Of a stretch of 64,000 bases of DNA, positions 40,422 through 48,854 are shown piece after piece. The notes under the pieces were generated by a model. It did not search any database. It was given only the letters and a program-made list of their open reading frames with translations, and was not told where the DNA came from. This stretch comes from Paractinoplanes lichenicola (GTDB lineage Bacteria > Actinomycetota > Actinomycetes > Mycobacteriales > Micromonosporaceae). The DNA lies in NCBI RefSeq assembly GCF_016785085.1, contig NZ_JAENHO010000012.1:310001-374000 (forward strand), given 5' to 3'. The position numbers and the translations under genes are program-made. Within the stretch, counting starts at the first letter, position 1. Every line of letters starts with the position of its first letter.

Positions 40422-43364
40422 TCAGGGGGCCGGGGTTATCGACAGGCTGTCCAGGTTGCCGCCGCTCGCGCCGGTGGCTGTGGCGCGGATGCGGACGGCG
40501 GTGCCGGCGGGCAGGGAGACGGTGGCCGAGGCGGTGCGCCACGTCTTCCAGTCGCCGGTGGGCAGGAAGGCGACCGTGGTCACCGCGGTGCCGTTGACCG
40601 TGATCTTCAGCGGGCGGTTGGCCGTGCCGCCGTTGGTGTAGCGGAAGCCCAGCACGTACGAGCCGGTGGTGGTGACGGGAACTGTCCACTCGACGTAGTC
40701 GCCCGACGGGTTGGCGTAGTCGACGTAGCCGCTGCCGGTGTAGCCCGCGTGCTGGGAGCCGAGGGTCGGGCCGCTGCGGGCGGCGTCTTCGGCCTCGTGG
40801 ACCGTTGTCGGTGACACGGCGGGAAAAGCGGCGCCGCTGGGCTCTACCGTCACCGCGAGGCCGCCGCCGGTGACGAGCGGGGTTACCGGGGTTACGACCG
40901 TGAGGATTTTGCGGGTGGCGTTCCAGACCTGGCCGCTGCCGTGCAGGAGGGCGGCCGACTCGCTGGTGAAGGCGGGCAGGGCGGCGACCCCGGAGACGCG
41001 CATGCCGACCGCGGCGGGGAGGCCGTGGAAGCGTACGAGGAAACGCCTTTGACTGGGCGCGCCGCGGTAAGTGCCGGCCGGGTGGGCAATGGTGACGCGC
41101 AGGGCGGCGTCGGTGAACGTAAGCGCCGTCGTGCTGGCCGCGCCCGTACGGTAGTCCTCGGTGACGCCGTCGTCCTCGTACAGGCTGAACTGGCCGTCCC
41201 GACCGGTGTAGACGTCCATTTCGAGGTGCGTCTTGTCGAGGAACTTGGTGCTCTGCGCGTATTTGTATTTGGGCAGGATGCTGCCGGCGCGGACGTACAT
41301 GATGATCTCGCCGGTGCTGGTGACGTAGCTCTTCTCGACCGTGTCCGAGCCGACATTTTTCGCGTCGGACCAGAAGTTGTACCAGGTGTCGCCGGCGGGC
41401 AGCCAGACGTTCTGGGTGGCGCCGCCCGTGTCAGTCGTCACCGGCATCACGATGATCGACGGGCCCCACATGTATTGCAGGTCGTGGCTGTACGCCATCG
41501 CGCGGTCCTGATAGTCGATCACCATGGCGCGGGCCATCGGCATCCCGGTCGCCGACGCCTGGCGCGCGACCGTGTAGACGTACGGCATCAGGGTGTATCG
41601 GACTTTGCTGTATTTGAGGAAGTCGGCCTGCTCGGTGCCGCCCTGGTCGATCGGCCAGCGCGACCCGGCCGGCCCCTGCACGTCGGTGTTGCCGTTGGAG
41701 TGCGGCCGCCACACCGGTGACACGCTCGACCAGGCGGCCACCCAGTTGCGATACATGCCGCTGGAGAGCACCGCGCCGAAGAAGCCGCCGCCGTCGATGT
41801 TGGCGAACGGGAAGCCGCCGATCCCCGCGTTCTGCATGCCCCGGATCTGTTCCCTCATTTCCCCGTACGTCGATTCGATGTCCCCGGTCCACAGATGTCC
41901 GTAGCGTTGCTGCCCGGCCGTGGCGCCGCGCGTGAAGATCCACGGTCGTTCGGTGCGGCCGCGGTCCCAGCCCTCCTGCCCGGCCGCCTTCTGGCAGTAC
42001 AGGAAGAACGCGTTGCGCAGCTCCGACCAGCGCTGCCCGTTGGCCGCGAGGGCGCCGTACGGGATCGGGCCCATCTCGTCCGGCTCGTCGATCCACAGCG
42101 CGTCGCCCGGGAAGCCCAGCGCCGGGTTGAGGGCCTTGGTCCAGAACACGTTCCACAGCCAGGCTCGCGTGGCGGGGTTGCTCCAGTCCGGCACGGCGTC
42201 GCTGTCGCTGACCCCGGTGACGTCGGCCGGGTTGAAGGCGTACGAGGGTGACCAGCCGGCCATTTCGTTGGAGTTGTTGCGGTTGTAGTCGAGCGTCGTG
42301 AGCACGCCCTGCTCGTCGGCCCAGCGCTTGAAGGCGGCCGGGTCGGGCCAGCGCTGCGGGCTGAACTCGAACCACGAGCCGCCCCAGGCACCGGTGCCGG
42401 CCCGCCAGCGGTTGTCGTTGACCGCCACGTCGAACGGGAACCCGGCGTCGCGCAGCGCCGTGATCCGGGTCGTCCACCAATTCTGGTCGCTCGTGCTGGG
42501 ATGGTTCTTGTCGGAGAGTTGCAGCCCGAAGACGCCGAGCCGCGGGAAGCGGGGGCGGCCGGTCAGCTGGGTGTAGCGGTCGAGCAGCTGGGCGAACGTG
42601 GGCCCGCCGATCACGAAGTAGTCGAGCTGCGGCGTCGCGCCGGGTGCGCCGTGGCCGTCGGCGAAGAACTCGTACGTACCGGCGTTGCCGAAGTTGAATG
42701 TGGTGTCGAACGTCGTGTTGAAGAAGATCGCGTAGCCCCGCGACGACAGGTAGAGCGGCACGATTGCCGGCGCCTGGTCGACGTGGTTGGACTGCAGCCC
42801 GTAGTTGTGCGACACGATGTCGCCGGTGCGGTCGACCTTCGGGGCCCGGCCGTAGAGCCCGTGCCCGGCCTTGACGAAGCGTTCTCCCGCCGCGGCGGCC
42901 GTGAAAGTCTGCCGGACGATGCTCCCGCTCCAGCTCAGGCTGTGCGTGGCGTCCTCGCCGGCGAGCCGGGCCCCGTCGCCGCCGAAGAACTCCAGCCGCA
43001 GCGGATCCTTGCGCAGGATCACCCGTACGGCGGTCGTGGCGATCGCCAGCTGGTCACCGGTGTCATTCACCGACAGCGACCCGCCCAGCCCGGCGTGACT
43101 GGCGGGGTCGACCATCTCGTAGCGCCCGTCGGCAAAGAACTGCTCACCACTGCGGATCGCACGAACCCTGACAATCCCGTTCCCGTACGCGGTGAGCCTG
43201 AGCTGCTGCCCGGAGGCGCTGGTCACCGTGACGCTGCGCTGGTCGCTGGTGTGGCTGCGATAGCTCGTGAGCGTCTCGTCGGCGTCGAGCCCGGCCGGGC
43301 CCGGGACGGCCCGCAGAGCCACGGTCGCGCCCGCCATCTTGAGAAGGTCCCGCCGAGACGTCAT
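40422..43364 (-). CDS. Tat-exported GH31 glycosidase with CBM35
   Basis: 980 residues. A twin-arginine signal (SRRDLLKMAG) starts the protein. A galactose-mutarotase-like N-terminal domain (~50-250) leads to the GH31 barrel with nucleophile Asp426 in DALWIDEPDEMG, a loop GHLWTGDIES for the acid/base region, and FANIDGGGFFGAV. After a beta-sandwich, residues ~850-980 form a CBM35 module (VHEAEDAARSGPTLGSQHAGYTGSGYVDY). The family includes alpha-glucosidases, alpha-xylosidases and alpha-glucan transferases; the exact specificity is not readable. Start ATG 43364 places the RR motif correctly. A promoter 8 bases upstream implies a leaderless message. Confidence 0.88.
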   Translation of the reverse strand: MTSRRDLLKMAGATVALRAVPGPAGLDADETLTSYRSHTSDQRSVTVTSASGQQLRLTAYGNGIVRVRAIRSGEQFFADGRYEMVDPASHAGLGGSLSVNDTGDQLAIATTAVRVILRKDPLRLEFFGGDGARLAGEDATHSLSWSGSIVRQTFTAAAAGERFVKAGHGLYGRAPKVDRTGDIVSHNYGLQSNHVDQAPAIVPLYLSSRGYAIFFNTTFDTTFNFGNAGTYEFFADGHGAPGATPQLDYFVIGGPTFAQLLDRYTQLTGRPRFPRLGVFGLQLSDKNHPSTSDQNWWTTRITALRDAGFPFDVAVNDNRWRAGTGAWGGSWFEFSPQRWPDPAAFKRWADEQGVLTTLDYNRNNSNEMAGWSPSYAFNPADVTGVSDSDAVPDWSNPATRAWLWNVFWTKALNPALGFPGDALWIDEPDEMGPIPYGALAANGQRWSELRNAFFLYCQKAAGQEGWDRGRTERPWIFTRGATAGQQRYGHLWTGDIESTYGEMREQIRGMQNAGIGGFPFANIDGGGFFGAVLSSGMYRNWVAAWSSVSPVWRPHSNGNTDVQGPAGSRWPIDQGGTEQADFLKYSKVRYTLMPYVYTVARQASATGMPMARAMVIDYQDRAMAYSHDLQYMWGPSIIVMPVTTDTGGATQNVWLPAGDTWYNFWSDAKNVGSDTVEKSYVTSTGEIIMYVRAGSILPKYKYAQSTKFLDKTHLEMDVYTGRDGQFSLYEDDGVTEDYRTGAASTTALTFTDAALRVTIAHPAGTYRGAPSQRRFLVRFHGLPAAVGMRVSGVAALPAFTSESAALLHGSGQVWNATRKILTVVTPVTPLVTGGGLAVTVEPSGAAFPAVSPTTVHEAEDAARSGPTLGSQHAGYTGSGYVDYANPSGDYVEWTVPVTTTGSYVLGFRYTNGGTANRPLKITVNGTAVTTVAFLPTGDWKTWRTASATVSLPAGTAVRIRATATGASGGNLDSLSITPAP

Positions 43365-43371
43365 GCGTTTA

Positions 43372-43400
43372 TATCTATGTCCGTCAATGCCCAACGTCAA
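43372..43400 (-). promoter_or_regulatory. Sigma70-like promoter for a leaderless GH31 message
   Basis: On the minus strand TTGACG (43400-43395), a 17-base spacer and TAGATA (43377-43372) are followed by the GH31 ATG only eight bases later. Transcription would start at or next to the start codon. Confidence 0.6.
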
Positions 43401-43421
43401 CGGCCATGCCCGTACGGGCCA

Positions 43422-44144
43422 TCAGTCCTGCACGGTCGGGCGGATGGTGAGCGAGCCGATCTCGACGTCGTGCGGCTGCTCGATGGCGAAGCCGATCGCG
43501 CGCGCCACCGCCTCCGGGTCGAGCCCGAAATCGCGCATGCCCGCCTGGATCTGCTCCCGCGCGCCGGGCTCCATGCCGTCGGCCAGCTCGGTGCGCACGA
43601 AGCCGGGCGAGATCTCGGTCGTCCGCACGACACCGTCGGTCGACTCCGCGCGCAGCCCCTCCATGATCGTGCGGGCCGCGTTCTTGGTCGCCGCGTAGAC
43701 GGCCATGGTCGGCGTGATTTTGAGGCCCGCGGTCGAGACCGTCGTGACGACGTGGCCGTGGCCCTGCTCGCGGAAGACCGGCAGGACCGCGGCCAGGCCG
43801 TGCAGCAGCCCGCGGACGTTGACGTCGATCATCGTGGCCCAGTCGTCCAGGCCGGCCTGGTCGAGGCGGCCGAGCCGGGCGACACCGGCGTTGTTGACGA
43901 AGACGTCCACGCCGCCGAAAGTGTCGACCGCGGTGCGGACCAGGTCGCGTACGTCGTCGGGATCTGTCACATCGGTGGCCACCGCGACGGCTCGCCCACC
44001 GGCCGCGGTGATCTCGCCGGCCAGGGCGTCGATGTGCTCGCGGCGCCGGGCGGCCAGCACCACTGCGTCCCCGCGCGAGGCGAGCAGTTCGGCCGTCGCG
44101 TGGCCGATGCCGCTGCTGGCGCCGGTGATGATGACGGTTCGCAT
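43422..44144 (-). CDS. SDR-family oxidoreductase
   Basis: 240 residues, classical SDR. It has ITGASSGIGHATA (cofactor), DVTDPDDV, FVNNAGVA, the Ser in VTTVSTAG, and YAATKNA with the catalytic Tyr/Lys. Arg residues after the first strand (AARRRE) suggest NADP(H). The C-terminus includes SPGFVRTEL. The substrate is unknown, perhaps a small aldehyde or ketone. Strong AGGAGGAG ribosome site. It is divergent from the TetR gene, with two identical operator palindromes between them, so induction by its substrate through that repressor is likely. Confidence 0.93.
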   Translation of the reverse strand: MRTVIITGASSGIGHATAELLASRGDAVVLAARRREHIDALAGEITAAGGRAVAVATDVTDPDDVRDLVRTAVDTFGGVDVFVNNAGVARLGRLDQAGLDDWATMIDVNVRGLLHGLAAVLPVFREQGHGHVVTTVSTAGLKITPTMAVYAATKNAARTIMEGLRAESTDGVVRTTEISPGFVRTELADGMEPGAREQIQAGMRDFGLDPEAVARAIGFAIEQPHDVEIGSLTIRPTVQD

Positions 44145-44167
44145 CGGGTCTCCTCCTGAGATAAGTT

Positions 44168-44210
44168 GACACGTGTCCGGTTAAGCATGCCGCCGATCCG
44201 GACACGTGTC
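44168..44210. promoter_or_regulatory. Twin perfect palindromes GACACGTGTC
   Basis: GACACGTGTC occurs at 44168-44177 and again at 44201-44210, start to start 33 bases, about three helical turns. Both lie between the divergent SDR and TetR genes. They are probably the repressor's operators, one for each promoter. Confidence 0.75.
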
Positions 44211-44236
44211 CACTTTTCTCGAGGGGGATCCGTCAC

Positions 44237-44767
44237 ATGGCCGAGCGCCGCACCCGCGCGGACGCCGTCAGCAACCGGGCCCGGATCGTGCAGGTCGCGC
44301 GAGAGCTGCTGACCTCGACATCCGAGCTGCCGATGAACGCGGTCGCCAAGGCAGCGGGCGTCGGGCAGGGCACGCTCTATCGCAACTTCCCGACCCGGGA
44401 GGCGCTGCTGGCCGAGGTCTACAAGGCCGACGTCGACGTGCTGGTCGCCTCCGCGCCGGATCTGCTCGCGCAGCACGACGCGGCCGCGGCGTTCCGGCTC
44501 TGGCTCGACAACGTGGCCGACTACGCCCGGGTCAAGCGCGGGGTGCTGGCCGCGCTCGAAGGCGGGGAACTCGCGGCCGGGCACCACGACCCGATCGCCG
44601 GGGCGATCGACCGCCTGCTCGCAGCGGGCCGCGACGAGGGCACCCTCCGCGCCGACGTGGGCGCCCAGGACGTGCTCCTGCTGCTCGGGTTCCTCTCGCG
44701 CCCGGAGGCCGCCGAACGGGCCCATCACGTACTGGATCTGATCTTCAACGGCCTCCGGGTGCGGTGA
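44237..44767 (+). CDS. TetR-family transcriptional regulator
   Basis: 176 residues. The DNA-binding helix-turn-helix is RARIVQVARELLTSTSELPMN followed by AVAKAAGVGQGTLYRNFPTREALLAEVY, typical of TetR (the RNF variant of the recognition helix). The C-terminal ligand domain has about five helices. ATG start with GAGGGGGA upstream. It is expected to repress the divergent SDR gene and itself through the GACACGTGTC pair. Confidence 0.93.
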   Translation: MAERRTRADAVSNRARIVQVARELLTSTSELPMNAVAKAAGVGQGTLYRNFPTREALLAEVYKADVDVLVASAPDLLAQHDAAAAFRLWLDNVADYARVKRGVLAALEGGELAAGHHDPIAGAIDRLLAAGRDEGTLRADVGAQDVLLLLGFLSRPEAAERAHHVLDLIFNGLRVR

Positions 44768-44841
44768 GTGGTTTTAGTTTTAGCCGTCACCGGACCGGGG
44801 AAGAAGATCGCGGACCGTTTCATCCGATTCGAGGAGATGTG

Positions 44842-45228
44842 ATGAGTGCTGTGACTGATCCCGCCACCGTCAGCGAGTGCCTTCGCGCCGGGGCCGGCTT
44901 CTCGCAGGGCGATTTGAACTGGATCGCCGAGCAGTTCGGCACGCTCGACGCGCGGCTGGCCGCCTTCCACGCCGACTCGACCGAGCTCGAGGTGTCGGTC
45001 AAGGACCGCGAGGCGCGCGGGCAGAAGGTCACGCTGGAGTGCTGGATCGCCGGCCGGCAGAAAATCGTCACCACATCGACCGAGGAGGACCTGCGGGCGG
45101 CGCTCAACGACGTCCGCGACGACCTGCGCCGCAAGCTGAACGACTCGAAGACCAAGCAGGAGCCGCGCCACAACCGCCACCTGCGCGAGGGCGCCGAGGT
45201 CGAAACCGACGGCGAACTCGTCGAATAG
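44842..45228 (+). CDS. HPF/RaiA-like ribosome-associated protein
   Basis: 128 residues. The pattern fits the N-terminal HPF fold: an early helix (LNWIAEQFGTLDARLAAF), strands (ELEVSVKDRE, QKVTLECWIAGRQKIVTTST), then EEDLRAALNDVRDDLRRKLNDSK, the helix that normally carries AIDxxxDKLxRQL. It lacks the long linker and C-terminal dimerisation domain of actinomycete long HPF, so it is a short form that would bind a single ribosome. Start is ATG 44842 (GAGGAG site six bases before); GTG 44839 is also possible. Assignment is by pattern, not by strong identity. Confidence 0.7.
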   Translation: MSAVTDPATVSECLRAGAGFSQGDLNWIAEQFGTLDARLAAFHADSTELEVSVKDREARGQKVTLECWIAGRQKIVTTSTEEDLRAALNDVRDDLRRKLNDSKTKQEPRHNRHLREGAEVETDGELVE

Positions 45229-45234
45229 TCTCCG

Positions 45235-45265
45235 CCCCGGCCGGCCACCGCACGGCCGGCCGGGG
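45235..45265. terminator. Bidirectional terminator hairpin
   Basis: A perfect 12-base stem (CCCCGGCCGGCC at 45235-45246 with its complement at 45254-45265) and seven-base loop lie exactly between two convergent genes, six bases from one stop and six from the other. Confidence 0.85.
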
Positions 45266-45271
45266 TCACCC

Positions 45272-45478
45272 TCACAACCGTCCGCGCTTGATCCCCAACG
45301 GAATCCCGACGGCCAGCAGCACGACGAACACAATGCCCAGGATCAGCATGTTCCGCCCCCCGCGATCACCCCCGGCGGCCGAGATCCCACCCCACACGAG
45401 GAAGAGAACCGCGAAAAGCCCGGTCAGTCCCCCGAGGGCACGCATCTTCTTCCGGCTGTACGGACCCGGCTCGGCCAC
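45272..45478 (-). CDS. Small two-helix membrane protein
   Basis: 68 residues. It has a basic start (RKKMRALGG), two hydrophobic helices (LTGLFAVLFLVWGGISAAGG; NMLILGIVFVVLLAVGIPLGI) and the short basic tail KRGRL. The start is GTG 45478 with GGGAGAA upstream. Function is unknown; the size and layout are common for small actinomycete membrane proteins. It shares a 107-base divergent region with the next gene. Confidence 0.7.
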   Translation of the reverse strand: MAEPGPYSRKKMRALGGLTGLFAVLFLVWGGISAAGGDRGGRNMLILGIVFVVLLAVGIPLGIKRGRL

Positions 45479-45585
45479 AGCTTCTCCCGTCGCTCACAAC
45501 GCGCAATCCGCCGACCCGTACCCGTGACGCGCAACGCGAAAACTCCTTCGTTATCGTCTGGCGGCCTACGAAGGGGGCGTGTCCG

Positions 45586-46272
45586 ATGGGTGCGAAGACC
45601 GCGCTGCTGGCTTTCACCGACGGCGATCTGCGGCCACGACTGCTGCGCCCCGTCCGGACGAACCCGGCGGAACTCGTGCGCGTGCTGCACCCCGGCTACG
45701 AGGTGACCCCGATCGAGGACGACGACCTCGGGGAGAACACCTATCCGCCGTACGACACCAGCTACGTGGCCGTGCTGGAGGGCGCCGAGCTGTTCTGCGA
45801 CCGCCGGCTCGTCTTCGATCCCCCGTCACGGCTGCCGGCCCGGGTGCTCGAGGCCGCGGCCGGCCGCCGGGTCATCATGCACGGGATGCACTCGGTCTCC
45901 GACTGGCTGGGCTTCGCCGTGTGGGAGAACGGCGACCTCGTACGCTCGTTGAGCCTCTCCCCCGACGGCGGTGGCGGCGACAACATCGGCACCCCGTACG
46001 AGTTCGAGCTGCCGTTCTGGGCGGGCGAGCGTCCGGTCAAAGCCCCGTACCCGCTGCCGTTCCACCCCTTGGTGCTGGGTCAGGCGGCCCTGCGCGCGTT
46101 CTTCGGCTTCGTCAACGAGGGCCGCCCGTCGCCTGACGACATCAACCCGTTCGAGGTCGCCCTGCACGGCTTCCGGGTCGCCGACCCGACCGGCCGCGAG
46201 CAAGCGGAACGCGAGGCCGCACTGCAGGAGTTCCTGCGGAAAGTGGGACCACCCCGCCAATACAAGGTCTGA
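45586..46272 (+). CDS. Conserved actinobacterial protein (DUF6928-like)
   Basis: 228 residues, cytosolic, beginning MGAKTALLAFTDGDLRP and followed by PGYEVTPIEDDDL. The middle has RVIMHGMHSVSDWLGFAVWENGDLVRSL and PYEFELPFWAGERPV; the C-terminus has PFEVALHGFRV. I recall similar proteins annotated DUF6928 in actinomycetes, with no known function. No membrane or catalytic features stand out. The start ATG is close to a good leader (GAAGGGGGCG). Confidence 0.72.
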   Translation: MGAKTALLAFTDGDLRPRLLRPVRTNPAELVRVLHPGYEVTPIEDDDLGENTYPPYDTSYVAVLEGAELFCDRRLVFDPPSRLPARVLEAAAGRRVIMHGMHSVSDWLGFAVWENGDLVRSLSLSPDGGGGDNIGTPYEFELPFWAGERPVKAPYPLPFHPLVLGQAALRAFFGFVNEGRPSPDDINPFEVALHGFRVADPTGREQAEREAALQEFLRKVGPPRQYKV

Positions 46273-46275
46273 CCC

Positions 46276-46935
46276 CTAGACGCCGGCCACGCCCACCCGC
46301 AGACCGGCGGCGCTCTCCTCGATCGCGACGACCACGGCCCGGTCCGGCAACGGTCTCGAGAACGTCAGCAGGCCCGATCGCCGGCTTGGGTGCGACTGCC
46401 GTCCCACGCTGTCGATGACCACGTACGAGGCGTTGTCGGCCCCCTCGACCCGTACGGCGTCGCCCGCACGGACCGCGGTCAGCCGCAGCTTCGGCGGCTC
46501 GGGATCGATCCGCTCCTGCCCGAGGCGACCGAGCGGCACCTGGGCCAGCATCGGCCACACCTGGTGCGCGCCCCCGGCGAGACGCACCAGCACAACCGCA
46601 CCGGAACGCCACCGGTCGTCCACCGCGTGCCATTGACCATCCGTGCCGCCCAGTGACTTGCCGAGCCGATCGAAGACCGGCCGAAACCCTGCCACGTCCC
46701 CGTAGCGGGCGCGGGCCCCGTCGGTCAGCACGCTCCAGGCAGTCGCCACATCACGCTGCCCCACCAGGGCCTCGAATCGCGCGGCCGCATCACGCGCCGG
46801 CCCCCGCAGGTTGGGCTCGACGCTGCACGCACAAGCCGGCTCCGGCCGCGCCGCCGACACAGCAACCGCAACGGCCACCACCGAGGCAACAACCACGACG
46901 GCAAAACCCACAACGACCCTCGGGCGTAGGTGCAT
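46276..46935 (-). CDS. Exported or membrane-anchored protein with NTF2-like N-terminal half
   Basis: 219 residues. One N-terminal hydrophobic helix (VVVGFAVVVVASVVAVAVAV) is followed by PACACS, then a helical segment ARFEALVGQRDVATAWSVLTD like the start of NTF2/SnoaL-type domains of lipoproteins. The C-terminal half is beta-rich (VVLVRLAGGAHQ, LTAVRAGDAVRVEGAD). Function unknown. The frame extends far upstream but that part overlaps the membrane-protein gene; ATG 46935 puts the signal anchor at the start, with a GGGGG site about twelve bases upstream. It is probably co-transcribed with the gene upstream. Confidence 0.7.
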   Translation of the reverse strand: MHLRPRVVVGFAVVVVASVVAVAVAVSAARPEPACACSVEPNLRGPARDAAARFEALVGQRDVATAWSVLTDGARARYGDVAGFRPVFDRLGKSLGGTDGQWHAVDDRWRSGAVVLVRLAGGAHQVWPMLAQVPLGRLGQERIDPEPPKLRLTAVRAGDAVRVEGADNASYVVIDSVGRQSHPSRRSGLLTFSRPLPDRAVVVAIEESAAGLRVGVAGV

Positions 46936-46982
46936 GCGCGCTTGGACGTCCCCCTGACAACTCCGGTTCCGAGCGAACCGGA

Positions 46983-48233
46983 TCAGCCCAGGACGACCGC
47001 GACGACCACGTTGCCCAGGAGCCCGAGCAGCACCCCGCCGGCGAACGTCCAGAGGGCGGTGCGGTTGCCGGATCGCTGGAGCATCTCGATGTGCTTGCGG
47101 TGCTCGTCGCGGAGGTAGAGGACGTATTCCGGCAAGTGTGGTTCCTGGGCGGACGAACCGGCCGTGCTCGAACCGAGAATGCGCTGGGCGGCCCGGCCGA
47201 AGGTGACCTCGGAGTCTTCGGCCGTGGCGGCCTGGCCCAGGCGGACCGACCGGAACGCCACGACCTGGCGCAGGGCGACCAGCACAAAGATGGCAACCGC
47301 GCTGGCCGTCTCGAGGCCGTGGAGGGTCGCGCCGGAGACCACCTTCTCGTAGAACAGCACCATCGCTATCACCAGCGGCAGATAGGGCGCGATCAACGCC
47401 GGCCACTGCGTTGCCCGCGGCGCCTGGTGCCGGGACGAGCGCGCGGGCTGGAACTGCCGGGAAGCGGCCAAGGCGATCAGGAGCGGCGCCGCGAGATAGC
47501 CCAGATCCGCGGCCAGCGGATAGGCGATGGCTCCGGCCAGATAGGAGCTGAAGGCGAGATCGGACACCGCGATCAGAGTCAGACCGGCGCCGATGAGGAA
47601 GAACTGACGGAGGTTGCGCCGCGGAATGACGCGCGTCGTATAGGTCAGCAGGACCAATGCGATCATTAAAACGTCCGCGAACGACGACCAGAAGGCCGTC
47701 AGGAACTCCCCTTGGCCGGCCGGTTCCTGACCGGCCACCGTCCGATACAGCGTCATCCAGCTCAGCAGCAGGAGCGATCCCACGATCAAGAGGCCGTCGA
47801 GGACCAGCCGCGCCTCCGCGAGCATCCGGGCCCGCGCGCTGACGCCCGGCACCGGCGGCAGGCTCGCGTGCCGGGCCACGATCACCAGTGCGGCCACAGC
47901 CATCGGCAGCCCGGCGGCGTAACACAGGTCGTCCCAGTAGGCCGCGTTGGCGTGCTCCGGGTCGCCGAGCTCGTAGCCCAACCAGGCACTCTGTCCGGCG
48001 GCCAAGGTGGTGAGACCGGCCGCGCCGAGCGCCCGCCACCATCGCTCCCACCCGTGATTCCTCCAGGCGAACCATCCACAAGCCACGGCGCCCGCAGCCG
48101 CCGCCACTACCACCAGCACATTGTCGATCGTCACCGCTTGCTGCCGTGGCAAAGCCTGAATGAAAAGCTCGTACGTGGCGATCACCAGAATCGCGACCAG
48201 AATCTTGTACGTTTTGGGTGCCGCTCCCCACAT
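46983..48233 (-). CDS. Polytopic membrane protein, sensor-domain-like without output domain
   Basis: 416 residues with about nine or ten hydrophobic helices, then a ~60-residue cytosolic helix (EYVLYLRDEHRKHIEMLQRS) and a final hydrophobic helix. The helix pattern with WDDLCYAAGLPMAVAALVI resembles the N-terminal membrane sensor of many actinomycete GGDEF/EAL proteins, but no GGDEF or EAL domain follows. It may be a stand-alone sensor or transporter-like protein. Start chosen at the ATG at 48233, which has AGGGA six bases upstream; an ATG two codons earlier overlaps that site. Confidence 0.7.
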   Translation of the reverse strand: MWGAAPKTYKILVAILVIATYELFIQALPRQQAVTIDNVLVVVAAAAGAVACGWFAWRNHGWERWWRALGAAGLTTLAAGQSAWLGYELGDPEHANAAYWDDLCYAAGLPMAVAALVIVARHASLPPVPGVSARARMLAEARLVLDGLLIVGSLLLLSWMTLYRTVAGQEPAGQGEFLTAFWSSFADVLMIALVLLTYTTRVIPRRNLRQFFLIGAGLTLIAVSDLAFSSYLAGAIAYPLAADLGYLAAPLLIALAASRQFQPARSSRHQAPRATQWPALIAPYLPLVIAMVLFYEKVVSGATLHGLETASAVAIFVLVALRQVVAFRSVRLGQAATAEDSEVTFGRAAQRILGSSTAGSSAQEPHLPEYVLYLRDEHRKHIEMLQRSGNRTALWTFAGGVLLGLLGNVVVAVVLG

Positions 48234-48366
48234 ACGCATTCCCTGAATCGTGATCAACAGCCCCGGCCCGTCCGCGCCAGCGAAACTTAGCAGTTCGGCC
48301 CGCCGGGACGGCCGTTCCCGCACTGGAGATCACATCCAGGCGGTCGCCGCCGCCTACACTGGGCGC

Positions 48367-48765
48367 GTGCGCAGGTGGATTCCGTGGCTGGCGATCGCCG
48401 GGGTCGTGCCGGCCGGGGTTGCGGGCGTCGTCGTTGTCGGGCCGCGGTTGCTGACCACCGAGACACGCCTCGAGCCGCAAACCGTCAGCCTGTTGGGCAG
48501 TGGCGGCGATCCGCTCGTGCTGATGGTGGGCGTCCGGTGGACCAAGGAGGGCTACTGCGACGGCCAGTTCACGGTCGAGGCCGTGGAGACGCCGGCCGCT
48601 GTCACGATCGGCACCGTGGTGAGCCGCGAACGGGAAGGCATGTTGTGCGCGGGCTTGGGAACCGCCGACGAGACCGCGTGGGTCGCCGTCTCGCTGCGCG
48701 CGCCGCTCGGCACCCGGGCGGTCGTTCGCGGCGCCGACGGGGTCGTGCTGCCGCTGCGGGAGTGA
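48367..48765 (+). CDS. Small membrane-anchored hypothetical protein
   Basis: 132 residues. An N-terminal helix (WIPWLAIAGVVPAGVAGVVVVG) is followed by an extracytoplasmic beta-rich domain with two Cys (YCDGQF; GMLCAGLG). Start is GTG 48367, in the 133-base region divergent from the membrane-protein gene. I do not recognise the family; it reads as a secreted ligand-binding or redox-stabilised domain. Confidence 0.6.
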   Translation: MRRWIPWLAIAGVVPAGVAGVVVVGPRLLTTETRLEPQTVSLLGSGGDPLVLMVGVRWTKEGYCDGQFTVEAVETPAAVTIGTVVSREREGMLCAGLGTADETAWVAVSLRAPLGTRAVVRGADGVVLPLRE

Positions 48766-48854
48766 GGGCGACAACGGGCCGGGTCGGACCGGCCGGCGGC
48801 TGAGGCGCTCCATATTCGGTGGCCCGCGGGGTCCGTGCCCGGTACAAAAGGCGA

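Noticed and set aside
46936..48813. Upstream continuation of the frame of the gene at 46276
   Set aside because: It overlaps the membrane-protein gene in another frame and is Arg/Gly/Pro-rich without features.
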